The notes below the pieces were generated by a model. It made no database searches and was not told the origin of the DNA. It saw nothing but the letters and a program-made list of their open reading frames with translations. DNA of 37,571 bases from Candidatus Poribacteria bacterium (GTDB taxonomy: Bacteria > Poribacteria > WGA-4E > WGA-3G): positions 1 through 37,571 of the forward strand of contig VXZK01000347.1 in NCBI GenBank assembly GCA_009845545.1. Direction: 5' to 3'. A program made the position numbers and the translations under genes. Each line of letters begins with the position of its first letter. Positions within the stretch are counted from its first letter, which is position 1. Positions 7,602 to 15,362 of this stretch are shown in pieces.

Positions 7602-8054
7602 TCATTCTAAGTCTTTCGGCGGATCCCAATAACGATTTCTAACGACTGCTCCGATAATCAGTAGCAATCCAATGCCCCCCCAAAAAATCGGCGCAACAAG
7701 ATCACTAACAGGACTTTCTCCGCTTTTCAGAATCTCAAAAACAATCCAAACGACTGCCCCAATAATCAGTAGCAATCCAATGACCCCTAAAAAGGGGACA
7801 ACAAGATTGCTAACAAGACTTTCGCCTCTTTTTAGAGTCTGAAAAACAACCTCAGCGACTGCCCCAATAATCAGCAGAAGCCCAATAATACCTAAAATCG
7901 GAGAAATAATGCCGCCCATAATTTTTTCAATGAGCGGAGGTGTTTTGCTACCTGTAATAATCGTTGCTGTCACAACCGCAAACAGTCCTACAAACAACAG
8001 AACCAAAATAAGTCCGAGGCGGCGATTTTGCTGACTATGCTCTGGCGCGTTCAT
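7602..8054 (-). CDS. Hypothetical membrane protein built from three repeats of a hydrophobic helix
   Basis: About 150 residues: a short N-terminus, one helix (LGLILVLLFVGLFAVVTATII), then three copies of a unit containing GLLLIIGAV(V/A), each followed by a short amphipathic segment such as EILKSGESPVSDLVAP. The repeats are visible in DNA as well: the word ATAATCAG recurs at about 7654, 7762 and 7867. The start at 8054 has AGGAG nine bases upstream; an alternative ATG at 8072 overlaps the ctaB stop (TAATG). I do not recognise the family. Its place between ctaB and the second coxC suggests a membrane accessory protein. Confidence 0.7.
   Translation of the reverse strand: MNAPEHSQQNRRLGLILVLLFVGLFAVVTATIITGSKTPPLIEKIMGGIISPILGIIGLLLIIGAVAEVVFQTLKRGESLVSNLVVPFLGVIGLLLIIGAVVWIVFEILKSGESPVSDLVAPIFWGGIGLLLIIGAVVRNRYWDPPKDLE
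7650..7900 (-). repeat. Triplicated coding unit, period 108 then 105 bp
   Basis: Within the gene at 7602 the DNA word for GLLLIIG recurs three times with spacings of about 108 and 105 bp (36 and 35 codons). This shows internal duplication of a helix-plus-loop unit. Confidence 0.8.
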
Positions 8055-8071
8055 GGTTTGTAGGCTCCTCA

Positions 8072-8998
8072 TTAGATTTTATCCAACGCCATCGTGATAA
8101 ATACCACTGGCAGATAGAGCAGTGAAGTATATAACAGATAGCGTGCGGCTTTCACCGAACGTGTGCCCGCTAAATAGATACCGAATGCTAAGAATGCCAC
8201 ACCGGACACCAATGCTGTAAAGAAATAGAGACTACCGGCAAGGTTGTACAACGCAGGCAATAAACCGATGCCGAGGAGTGCGACGCAATTAATCACAATT
8301 TGACGGCACGTACTTGCGCCATCTGGATGAATAACAGGTAATAGGCGGAATCCGGCTTTTGCGTAGTCTTCACGATAGATGTAGGCGATTGCGAGCGAAT
8401 GCGGGAGTTGCCATAAAAAGAGTATCGCAAATAGCACCCATGCCTCACCTGTTAGCGTGCCTCTTGCTGCGACCCACCCGACGACAGGTGGAAGCGCGCC
8501 CGGCAGTGCACCGATCAGCGTACACAGCGAAGTTTTCCGCTTCAGCGGTGTATAGAGAAATAGATAACTCACGACGATCAACGAAATGACGAACCCACTC
8601 AAGGCATTGACGATGAGCGTCAGGTAAAGCATACCGCTGCCTGTAAGAACAACGCCAACGATCAGTGCCTCCAATGGGTTCATCCGACCATCCGGGAGCG
8701 GTCTTTCCTGCGTCCGTTTCATCTGTGCGTCTACATCGCGTTCAAGGTATTGGTTGAGTCCTAACACACCCGCCGCTGTCAATCCTGCCCCGACAAGTGT
8801 ATGCAAGCAGAGCAGCCAATCTACGGTCTGCTGTGCGCCGAGATAGAAGCCTGCGGCGGTTGTAATGAGGATCATCACCACCAATCGCGGTTTGATGAAC
8901 TCCATATAATCAGCGGCGCGTCGCGCGAAAAGCGTGTGTTTCGCTGGTGGGCTCGCCGTTTCTGTGTTGTCTGGTAATGTTACCGTAGTTGAACGCAT
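8072..8998 (-). CDS. ctaB: Protoheme IX farnesyltransferase (heme O synthase)
   Basis: CtaB/CyoE adds a farnesyl group to heme B, making heme O, the precursor of heme A for the oxidase encoded here. The protein is a UbiA-type prenyltransferase with about nine membrane helices. The substrate-binding aspartate-rich motif NQYLERDVDAQMKRT is present, followed by RPLPDGRM, and the loop YTPLKRKT and second Asp-containing motif YREDYAKAGFRLLP are also typical. The start at 8998 is preferred over 9046, which would overlap ctaA by 38 bp. It sits 10 bp downstream of ctaA. Confidence 0.95.
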   Translation of the reverse strand: MRSTTVTLPDNTETASPPAKHTLFARRAADYMEFIKPRLVVMILITTAAGFYLGAQQTVDWLLCLHTLVGAGLTAAGVLGLNQYLERDVDAQMKRTQERPLPDGRMNPLEALIVGVVLTGSGMLYLTLIVNALSGFVISLIVVSYLFLYTPLKRKTSLCTLIGALPGALPPVVGWVAARGTLTGEAWVLFAILFLWQLPHSLAIAYIYREDYAKAGFRLLPVIHPDGASTCRQIVINCVALLGIGLLPALYNLAGSLYFFTALVSGVAFLAFGIYLAGTRSVKAARYLLYTSLLYLPVVFITMALDKI

Positions 8999-9008
8999 AA
9001 TGTTTATT

Positions 9009-9944
9009 TTACTCTGTAACCAGTGTGCCGCTCGCTGCTGTTTCAATAGTTACCGATGCATCAGTGAACCGGTAAATCTTCAGGGTAAGCACAAAACTGC
9101 TTACCAGCATGAGTGCCCCGACTGCGACGTGGGCGGTGGTAATTGTGACCGTAAGTGCTGCTGCGAATGTCTCGCCGAATGCGGTCAGTTTCGCGAAAAA
9201 CGCTCCGGTGCCGAGCATCAACTGAACAACAAGCAATCCAAGTAATAACAGTGGCATTGATTGCCCAATTCCGTCTGATTCACTATTCACTGCTAACAAA
9301 CGCCTTGTCAAGAAAAAAATATGTAGCGCCACCAAGAAAGCAAAGAGGAGATGTGCATCAAGTCTGCTGCCGGTATGTCGCAAAATCGCCCCAAAGATGA
9401 GCTGCATATAAATGAGGCATGTTGTCATCAGGCTTAATCGACGCAATTTCCGTGCTGTCTCACCTGTCGTTGTCTTTATATCTTGCCACCAGTCCTGTGA
9501 GGTGAACCAAGCGATTCCACAGAGCAGTGCGAAAAATGCTTGTGCGAGACACGCATGCACTATTGCGAAGTTCCGATTAATCTGCGTAACCCGAAGCCCA
9601 CCGAGCACACCTTGTACAATAACAGCAATGAGTGCAGCGAGTCCAAGCCATTTCAGCCATTTTCGGGAATCCTTCGCTAATATCAAGAGAAAAAGACCGA
9701 TTGTCAAGATTCCGACGAGAGACCCCATGAGTCGATGACTATGTTCATACAAGATGCCGCCTACCATCTCTGATAAGGGATAGAGGAACATATTGTACCC
9801 GAAGGTTGTTGGCCAATCAGGGACAGCCAATCCGGAATCTGTGCTTGTGACAATCCCTCCGATGATAATCAACAAGAATGTCGCGCCTGCGGTGAGGCGT
9901 GCCATTCTGTGTAGCCATGGACTATAATTAGCGTGATTTTCCAT
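9009..9944 (-). CDS. ctaA: Heme A synthase
   Basis: CtaA oxidises the methyl group of heme O to give heme A. This 311-residue protein has eight predicted helices in two four-helix halves. The conserved histidines are visible: H68 and H70 in EHSHRLMG, H130 in AIVHACLAQ, H190 in LRHTGSRLDAH, and H272 in TTAHVAVGA. The N-terminal SGLAVPDWPTTFG motif is characteristic. It lies between coxA and ctaB, giving the whole heme A pathway beside the aa3 core. Confidence 0.95.
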   Translation of the reverse strand: MENHANYSPWLHRMARLTAGATFLLIIIGGIVTSTDSGLAVPDWPTTFGYNMFLYPLSEMVGGILYEHSHRLMGSLVGILTIGLFLLILAKDSRKWLKWLGLAALIAVIVQGVLGGLRVTQINRNFAIVHACLAQAFFALLCGIAWFTSQDWWQDIKTTTGETARKLRRLSLMTTCLIYMQLIFGAILRHTGSRLDAHLLFAFLVALHIFFLTRRLLAVNSESDGIGQSMPLLLLGLLVVQLMLGTGAFFAKLTAFGETFAAALTVTITTAHVAVGALMLVSSFVLTLKIYRFTDASVTIETAASGTLVTE

Positions 9945-9967
9945 GCTGCGTTTTCAGAATTTTACAG

Positions 9968-9990
9968 AGGCACGGTTGAAAACCGTGCCT
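9968..9990. terminator. Perfect 10-bp inverted repeat between coxA and ctaA
   Basis: AGGCACGGTT, the loop GAA, then AACCGTGCCT gives a GC-rich 10-bp stem with a 3-nt loop, 9 nt downstream of the coxA stop. No U tract follows, so it may be an mRNA-stabilising or processing hairpin between high- and low-expression parts of the operon, or a dispersed repeat. Confidence 0.55.
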
Positions 9991-9998
9991 ACAGCTGC

Positions 9999-11822
9999 TT
10001 AGTCTCCACTTGTAGCGGGTGCATGTTCAGGTTGTGCCTGGGGAATCCAATCAGATTCTTCACCGGGTACACTATATTCATAGGGGCCGCGGTGGACAGT
10101 TGGGATTTGACCGAAGTTGCCGTGTGGCACAGGTGTCGGTGCTTCCCACTCAAGTGTATTGACGTGCCACGGATTCTGTTCGGCGACTTTCCCTTTGTAC
10201 ATGCTCCAGAAGAAGTTAAAGACGAGTATTAGTTGTGCGAAACCAAGTGTGAACGCACTCATCGTGATAAAGATGTTCATGCCTTCAAACCCCTGCAGGA
10301 ACTCATACTGCTGAGGGTTGGAGATGCGTCGCATGTGTCCGCCGACACCGAGAATATGCATCGGGAAGAATGTGCAGTTGAACGCGATGAACGTCAACCA
10401 AAAGTGAATTTTGGAGAGTGCATCGTTCATATAACGACCGTACATCTTTGGGAACCAAAAGATGATGCCCCCGAAGATAGCGAACAGACTTCCGCCGAAC
10501 ACAACATAGTGAATATGCGCCACAATGTAGTAAGTATCGTGGATGAAGATATCGACTGGCGTATTTGCCATGTAGATACCGCTGAGCCCGCCGATGACAA
10601 ACATCGAAACGAAGGCGATCCCGTGGAGCATTGGGGTTGTAAATCGGATTGAACCGCGGAACATTGTCCCCAGCCAGTTAAATGTCTTAATGGCTGAAGG
10701 CACTGCGATGAGCATCGTTGTCGTCATGAATATGGACCCCAAACCGGGCCGCATACCACTTTGGAACATGTGGTGTCCCCAGACAATCCAACCCAAAAAC
10801 GCGATGGCGATCATAGCCCAGACCATGGAGCGATATCCGAAGACCGGTTTCCGTGAAAAGACGGCAATCAACTCGGAAGCGATCCCCATGCCGGGTAATA
10901 TGAGGATATAGACCTCGGGGTGTCCGAAGAACCAGAACAGATGTTGCCAGAGCAGGGGATCACCACCACCTTCTGCTGTTGCAGAGAAGAACGTTGTCCC
11001 CGCAAGCCTATCAAAGATAAGAAGTGCAAGTGCGGAAGACAACACAGGAAATGCAAGCAGCAAGAGAATAGCGACAATGAAAAGCGACCAGATGACTAAT
11101 GGCATGCGAAACAAGGTCATCCCCGGTGCGCGCATATTGATAATCGTGGTGATATAGTTAATAGAACCGACCAAAGAGGAGAACCCTTGAATGAGTAGAC
11201 TGATTGCCCAGAGGTTCTGTCCCCACTCTACGCCTGTCCATTGCGGGTCAGCAGAGAGCGGTGCGTAGCCCGTCCATCCGGCTGCAGCGTGTCCCCCCGG
11301 AACAAAAAACCCAACTGCCATGACAATTGCAGCGAGAACTGCAAGCCAAAATGAGAGCATATTGAGGATCGGAAACGCCATATCGCGTGTACCGATCATC
11401 AACGGAATTAGGAAATTTCCGAAAGCCCCCACCAAAATGGGAACGACGACAAAGAAGACCATAATAGTGGCATGCATCGTAAAGAGCATGTTGTAAAATT
11501 GGGGTGTGATGACACCACTTGGCATGTTTGTCTCAAGCCATTCCTCTTTATCAGAGTCATAGATACGTTCCCACATCCTGTCGGCACCTGTGACAACTTC
11601 ACCTTCGTCAAGATACTGTTGAGAGGCACCGATGATCGGTAGCGGTTCATCGGGGTAAGCGAGTTGCCATCTAAAGAGCAGGGCAAGTCCGCCACCGACA
11701 AAAAACATAATCAGTCCATAGATAAGGAACTGCTTACCGATTGTCTTGTGGTCAAGCGAAAAGATATATTTACGAATAAAACTTTCTTCGTGATCATGTG
11801 ACGCATGTTCGGTATCGTGCAT
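9999..11822 (-). CDS. coxA: Cytochrome c oxidase subunit I (aa3-type catalytic core)
   Basis: Catalytic subunit of a heme-copper oxygen reductase that reduces O2 to water and pumps protons. In the 607-residue form, heme a ligands are H117 (TMHATIM) and H438; the heme a3 ligand is H436 (AHIHYV); CuB ligands are H301, H350 and H351 (GHPEVY; WGHHMF). Y305 in HPEVY is the cross-linked tyrosine and E303 is the D-channel glutamate, which places it in the A1 type. The start at 11822 follows AAGGAGG by 9 nt. A periplasmic insertion of about 50 residues (60-105) precedes the second helix. It lies 20 bp downstream of coxB. Confidence 0.97.
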   Translation of the reverse strand: MHDTEHASHDHEESFIRKYIFSLDHKTIGKQFLIYGLIMFFVGGGLALLFRWQLAYPDEPLPIIGASQQYLDEGEVVTGADRMWERIYDSDKEEWLETNMPSGVITPQFYNMLFTMHATIMVFFVVVPILVGAFGNFLIPLMIGTRDMAFPILNMLSFWLAVLAAIVMAVGFFVPGGHAAAGWTGYAPLSADPQWTGVEWGQNLWAISLLIQGFSSLVGSINYITTIINMRAPGMTLFRMPLVIWSLFIVAILLLLAFPVLSSALALLIFDRLAGTTFFSATAEGGGDPLLWQHLFWFFGHPEVYILILPGMGIASELIAVFSRKPVFGYRSMVWAMIAIAFLGWIVWGHHMFQSGMRPGLGSIFMTTTMLIAVPSAIKTFNWLGTMFRGSIRFTTPMLHGIAFVSMFVIGGLSGIYMANTPVDIFIHDTYYIVAHIHYVVFGGSLFAIFGGIIFWFPKMYGRYMNDALSKIHFWLTFIAFNCTFFPMHILGVGGHMRRISNPQQYEFLQGFEGMNIFITMSAFTLGFAQLILVFNFFWSMYKGKVAEQNPWHVNTLEWEAPTPVPHGNFGQIPTVHRGPYEYSVPGEESDWIPQAQPEHAPATSGD

Positions 11823-11842
11823 ATTTACCGTCCTCCTTAAGC

Positions 11843-12508
11843 CTATTGCGGCCATCTTTCTTGTACCCAGGCATCATAGTCTGCTTGTGTATGCACATTC
11901 AGGTAGCCGAGCATCCCGGAGTGTCCGAATCCACAGAGTTCGGCGCAAGGAATCTCATAGCGTCCTGCCTTTGTAGCCTCAAACCAAACATTGATAAATC
12001 GGTTCGGCAATGCGTCCTGTTTGAGCCGTAATTGTGGTACAAAAAAACTGTGAATGACATCTATAGAGGTTAAACGGATATGCACGACCGCGTTGACCGG
12101 CACATGCAATTCGTTTTCCAATTCAAGGTCGTCGTCTGTTCCGAATTCGTTATCGGGGCCGGGATAAGTCATATCCCAGTTAAACTGCTTTCCACTGACT
12201 TGGACGACAACATCTGGATTCTCAGGAAATTGTGTTGGCGACTTAATATTGTTCCATTGCGGGTAACTAAACATCGCGAGGACAAAGACAATCACTGTTG
12301 TCGCGGCTGTCCAGGCAATTTCCAATGTTGTGCTTCCTTCGATGTAATCTGCCTTTTTGCCTTCCTGATGTCGATATTTAATGAGAAAAACAATAAGCGT
12401 GCCCATCACAAGGATAAACACAACGAGTGTAAGATAATAGATCGCGTAAAAGAGGTTATCAACGCCTTGCCCGAACGTTGACACGTTCTCTGGTAGCCAT
12501 TGAAGCAT
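11843..12508 (-). CDS. coxB: Cytochrome c oxidase subunit II with CuA site
   Basis: Subunit II takes electrons from a periplasmic donor through the binuclear CuA centre. The 221-residue protein has two N-terminal helices (about 22-46 and 64-82) and a cupredoxin domain. CuA ligands are all present: H153 (DVIHSFFVP), C188, E190, C192, H196 and M199 in CAELCGFGHSGM. There is no fused cytochrome c domain, so a separate donor is needed, and several cytochromes and cupredoxin-like proteins are encoded upstream. The start is preceded by AAGGAGGACTGG. It is the first cox gene of the aa3 module. Confidence 0.97.
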   Translation of the reverse strand: MLQWLPENVSTFGQGVDNLFYAIYYLTLVVFILVMGTLIVFLIKYRHQEGKKADYIEGSTTLEIAWTAATTVIVFVLAMFSYPQWNNIKSPTQFPENPDVVVQVSGKQFNWDMTYPGPDNEFGTDDDLELENELHVPVNAVVHIRLTSIDVIHSFFVPQLRLKQDALPNRFINVWFEATKAGRYEIPCAELCGFGHSGMLGYLNVHTQADYDAWVQERWPQ

Positions 12509-12526
12509 CCAGTCCTCCTTAAGAGT

Positions 12527-12556
12527 GCGCTTCGCTCTTTGAAAAGCGAAAAGCGC
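12527..12556 (-). promoter_or_regulatory. Bulged GC-rich hairpin just upstream of the coxB ribosome-binding site
   Basis: GCGCTTCGCT, an 8-nt loop, then AGCG-AA-AAGCGC forms a ten-base-pair stem with a two-base bulge. It ends 7 nt before the AAGGAGG of coxB and starts 24 nt after the stop of the ABC permease. It could be the terminator of the exporter genes or a translational control element for coxB. Confidence 0.45.
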
Positions 12557-12580
12557 GTAAGTGTTTCATTTCTAACAAGT

Positions 12581-13363
12581 CTAATTCGTTTGTGCAGACG
12601 CTGTAAGGGTTGCGCCTACGTAGGTCAAAACACAAAACAGCCCGGTAATCAGCATAGAGAGTGTCCAAGGTGGTGCTTCTCCAAATGCGTTTGCGGTGGT
12701 ATCAAAGTAGAGGCTGTGTCGAAAAGCTGCAAGCCCATACGTTAGTGGATTCAATTTCATTGTCCATGCTAACCAACCGGGTACGCCAGTACTCGGGAAA
12801 AACGCGCCGGAAAGGAGCCAAATCGGAATCAACAAGAGATTCATAATTGCATGGAATCCTTGCGTTGACTCCATCCGCCACGCGATAAGTAGCCCAAGAT
12901 TTGTCAAGCCAAATGCTAAAAGCGCCATCACACCGATAGAGAGTAGGATCGATGTTGCGCTGAACCGAATACCCACCGTTGGTGCAAGTAGTAATAGCAG
13001 TAGACCTTGTAAGAGTGCTAAAGTTGTCCCCCCTAATGCTTGTGCCATGACAACCCGCCACCTTGGGACAGGGGCGACGAGTATACTTTGTAAGAAGCCT
13101 TCGCGCCGATCATTGACAACAGAAATTGTAGCGAAAATAGATGTAAAAAGCAAGACTAAAACAACGATACCCGGATAAAAGTATTCAATATAACCGGGTC
13201 CGTTTGCTGCCTCAGTAGGTTGAAAAGAGGCACTCAAACCACTTCCGATGAGAAGCCAAAACACCAAAGGTTGCGCGATAGCACTGAAAAGTCGACTCCG
13301 TTGGCGATAAAATCTGATGATTTCGCGCCACCAAATCGTTGTAATCGGTAGCAGATTTTTAAT
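12581..13363 (-). CDS. ABC-2 type exporter permease, probably with an ATT start
   Basis: Membrane subunit of an ABC-2 exporter paired with the ATPase at 13380. It has six hydrophobic helices; SVVNDRREGFLQSILVAPVPRWRVV and LWLLSGAFFP-like segments are typical of the family. The frame is open back to the ATPase stop, and the region upstream of the first TTG (13267) reads TTIWWREIIRFYRQRSRLFS then AIAQPLVFWLLIGSG, which is the normal conserved N-terminus. No ATG, GTG or TTG exists in that part. ATT at 13361-13363 is preceded by AGGAAGGA at 8-nt spacing; CTG at 13352-13354 is the other option. The substrate is unknown. Confidence 0.85.
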   Translation of the reverse strand: MKNLLPITTIWWREIIRFYRQRSRLFSAIAQPLVFWLLIGSGLSASFQPTEAANGPGYIEYFYPGIVVLVLLFTSIFATISVVNDRREGFLQSILVAPVPRWRVVMAQALGGTTLALLQGLLLLLLAPTVGIRFSATSILLSIGVMALLAFGLTNLGLLIAWRMESTQGFHAIMNLLLIPIWLLSGAFFPSTGVPGWLAWTMKLNPLTYGLAAFRHSLYFDTTANAFGEAPPWTLSMLITGLFCVLTYVGATLTASAQTN

Positions 13364-13379
13364 TGTCCCTATCCTTCCT

Positions 13380-14357
13380 CTACAGGAACGGATTTCCTGT
13401 CAACTTTACGAAAACATCCTCCAGTGTCGGTTTTCCAAATCGAATCGTCTGAATCTCGTCTGGAAACGTGGCCACTACATCTCGAACGAATTCATGCCCG
13501 CGTTTACACTCAATGCGCAGGTGGTTATCAGCGAAGATGGTTGAAACGCGGAACCTTTCGGCAATAGCGATTCCAAGCGTTTCATTGTCTGTACTCTCTA
13601 TGAGGATAACATCACCACCCACTCGGTTTTTCAGTTCATCAGGCTCGCCGAGCGCAACCAATCTCCCGATATCCAGAATGCCGACCCGATTGCATGCCTC
13701 GGCATCATCCAAAAGATGTGTTGTCAGCAAAACGAGGATATTCTCCGTCTGTGCAATCGTCCCGAGGTAATCACTAAGTTGTCGGCGTGCGGTCACATCC
13801 AACCCGCTGGTCGGTTCGTCAAGGAGTAGAACGCGCGGGGAGTGGAGCAGGGCTTTCGCGATTTCAACCCGTCTTTGTAAACCGCTGGATAAGATTTCAA
13901 CCCGTTCTTTAGCCCTATCGGAGAGCCCAAAACGTTCAAGGAGCTCCGAAATTCGGTGATGCAGGGTTTTACCAGCGAGTCCGTAGAGGTGTCCGTGGTG
14001 TCTTAAATTCTCAACGACGGTAAGTTTAGCATCTAACCCTGGGTGTTGAAAAACGACCCCTAAGAGGTTCCGAATCGCTTTTACCTCGGTGGCTAAATCA
14101 TGTCCGAGGATGCGAACAGTGCCAGAAGTTACTGGCATGAGTGTAGACAGAATCCTGAAAAGGGTCGTTTTCCCACTTCCGTTCGGTCCGAGGAGTCCAA
14201 AAATCTCACCACATGAGACATCAAAACTAACATTGTCAAGTGCCTGCCGTTGCTGGTAAGCATGGGAGAGATTTTCCACCTCAATTCGGTTGTCGGAGAC
14301 CGTCAGCTGTCGGAAGCCTTCAGTCGTTATAGAATGCAAAACTTCTGTGTCTGCCAC
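13380..14357 (-). CDS. ABC exporter ATP-binding protein
   Basis: ATPase subunit of an ABC-2 exporter, 326 residues from a GTG at 14357 preceded by AAGAGG. Walker A is LLGPNGSGKTT, the signature is SSGLQRRVEIAKAL, Walker B is RVLLLDEPTSGLD, and the switch histidine is in LLTTHLLDDAE. The C-terminal 90 residues form the usual extra domain of DrrA/NodI-like ATPases. The first 20 residues overlap the dispersed repeat sequence of the neighbouring intergenic region, so the annotated start may be too early. It is followed 17 bp later by the permease. Similar exporter pairs occur beside cox genes elsewhere, but the cargo is unknown. Confidence 0.93.
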   Translation of the reverse strand: MADTEVLHSITTEGFRQLTVSDNRIEVENLSHAYQQRQALDNVSFDVSCGEIFGLLGPNGSGKTTLFRILSTLMPVTSGTVRILGHDLATEVKAIRNLLGVVFQHPGLDAKLTVVENLRHHGHLYGLAGKTLHHRISELLERFGLSDRAKERVEILSSGLQRRVEIAKALLHSPRVLLLDEPTSGLDVTARRQLSDYLGTIAQTENILVLLTTHLLDDAEACNRVGILDIGRLVALGEPDELKNRVGGDVILIESTDNETLGIAIAERFRVSTIFADNHLRIECKRGHEFVRDVVATFPDEIQTIRFGKPTLEDVFVKLTGNPFL

Positions 14358-14392
14358 AAGGAAACCTCTTGCTGACAACCGGCTCCTGATAA

Positions 14393-15175
14393 CTATTTCA
14401 GTTTCAGCGTAAAATCTTGCGTGATAGTGCCGCCCGCTTCTACAGTAACAACGACGGGTGCCTTGCTGTTCGTGCCACACGCCTCATGCCAATAGCCGAG
14501 TTTATATTCACCTGCGGGGACATCTTCAAGCATGAATTCACCCTTTTCGTTGGTCACCGCAAAATAGGGGTGCGGTACGTAGGAAATCCAAGCAGACATC
14601 CATCCGTGAACATCGCATTTGACTTCAACGGGCCCCTCCGCCTTCTGGACAGCCTTGAGCGGCATTTTCCGACGCGCTTTTGGCTGCGCTTTGTTAACCG
14701 GTTTGTTGATCTTACTGAAGATATGCACATTGTGCATAATCTTATCGGAATTCAGCATTGTTAAGCGTTCGCCAACAGGAACGATCTGGATATGTGGTGT
14801 AAATTTGCAACCCTTCTGATCAATCTCCACCTTGGCATCTTTGTCAAAATCTTTACCTGCTGAAATGTCGATTAGGTAGACAATTGTATTTTTTAAAGCG
14901 TTGCCCTCACCGACGACCAGTGATTCATCAAATTTTTCGTCAGCACCACAAACCTTCTCATCCTTTGTGATTTCCAATGCTTTCTTCTCAGGCATGTCTC
15001 CTTCAAACTTAACTACGCCGCTAATCGTGCCGCCATTGCTTACCGCCATTGCTTTATACTTTTCAGGGAATACCAACATTTCCATTTCGCCTGCATCGGA
15101 GTCAGCTGCGAAAGCAGTCCCGATGTAGCAGCACGCGAGAAGTACCGTGAGACTTGCCAACAAATAGGATTTCAT
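14393..15175 (-). CDS. Periplasmic cupredoxin-like protein with carboxypeptidase-regulatory-like C-terminus
   Basis: A 260-residue exported protein (signal peptide about 1-23, ending TAFA-AD). The central part resembles a type-1 copper fold: H in MHNVHIF and the CDVHGWM motif (Cys, His, Met ligands in C-x2-H-x2-M spacing). Residues about 205-255 (AVTNEKGEFMLEDVPAGEYKL) look like the beta-sandwich regulatory domain of carboxypeptidases. A paralogue with the same architecture lies at 21829. The likely role is electron transfer or copper delivery between cytochromes and the oxidases. The copper-site reading comes from the motif only. It lies upstream of the exporter genes. Confidence 0.8.
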   Translation of the reverse strand: MKSYLLASLTVLLACCYIGTAFAADSDAGEMEMLVFPEKYKAMAVSNGGTISGVVKFEGDMPEKKALEITKDEKVCGADEKFDESLVVGEGNALKNTIVYLIDISAGKDFDKDAKVEIDQKGCKFTPHIQIVPVGERLTMLNSDKIMHNVHIFSKINKPVNKAQPKARRKMPLKAVQKAEGPVEVKCDVHGWMSAWISYVPHPYFAVTNEKGEFMLEDVPAGEYKLGYWHEACGTNSKAPVVVTVEAGGTITQDFTLKLK

Positions 15176-15189
15176 TTTTTTTCTCCTTT

Positions 15190-15290
15190 TTAATAGTTAT
15201 CAGTTATCGGTTGTCAGTTTTCAGTTAAAGAACCTTTCAATTCGGCTCAGGTATCTTTTGAACTGAGTACTGATAACTGAAGATAGTAGA
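15190..15290. repeat. Interspersed repeat with inverted ends (TTATCAGTTATCGG family)
   Basis: It begins TAGTTATCAGTTATCGG and ends near CTGATAACTGAAGA, so the ends are roughly inverted copies. The middle, CAGTTAAAGAACCTTTCA, is shared with the copy at 35356-35486. It lies between a diheme cytochrome gene and a cupredoxin gene and has no coding potential. Confidence 0.65.
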
Positions 15291-15310
15291 TTTTATAATC
15301 AAAGATACAC

Positions 15311-15355
15311 CGCCAATCGGCGTGCTCCCAAAGCACACCTACCAGCAGGTATTTC
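15311..15355. repeat. Second copy of the CCTACCAGYAGGT intergenic repeat
   Basis: GTGCT-CCCAA-AGCAC forms a small hairpin, followed by ACCTACCAGCAGGTA. The same tail occurs at 6637-6684. It lies just after the stop of the gene at 15363. Confidence 0.4.
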
Positions 15356-15362
15356 CATATTC

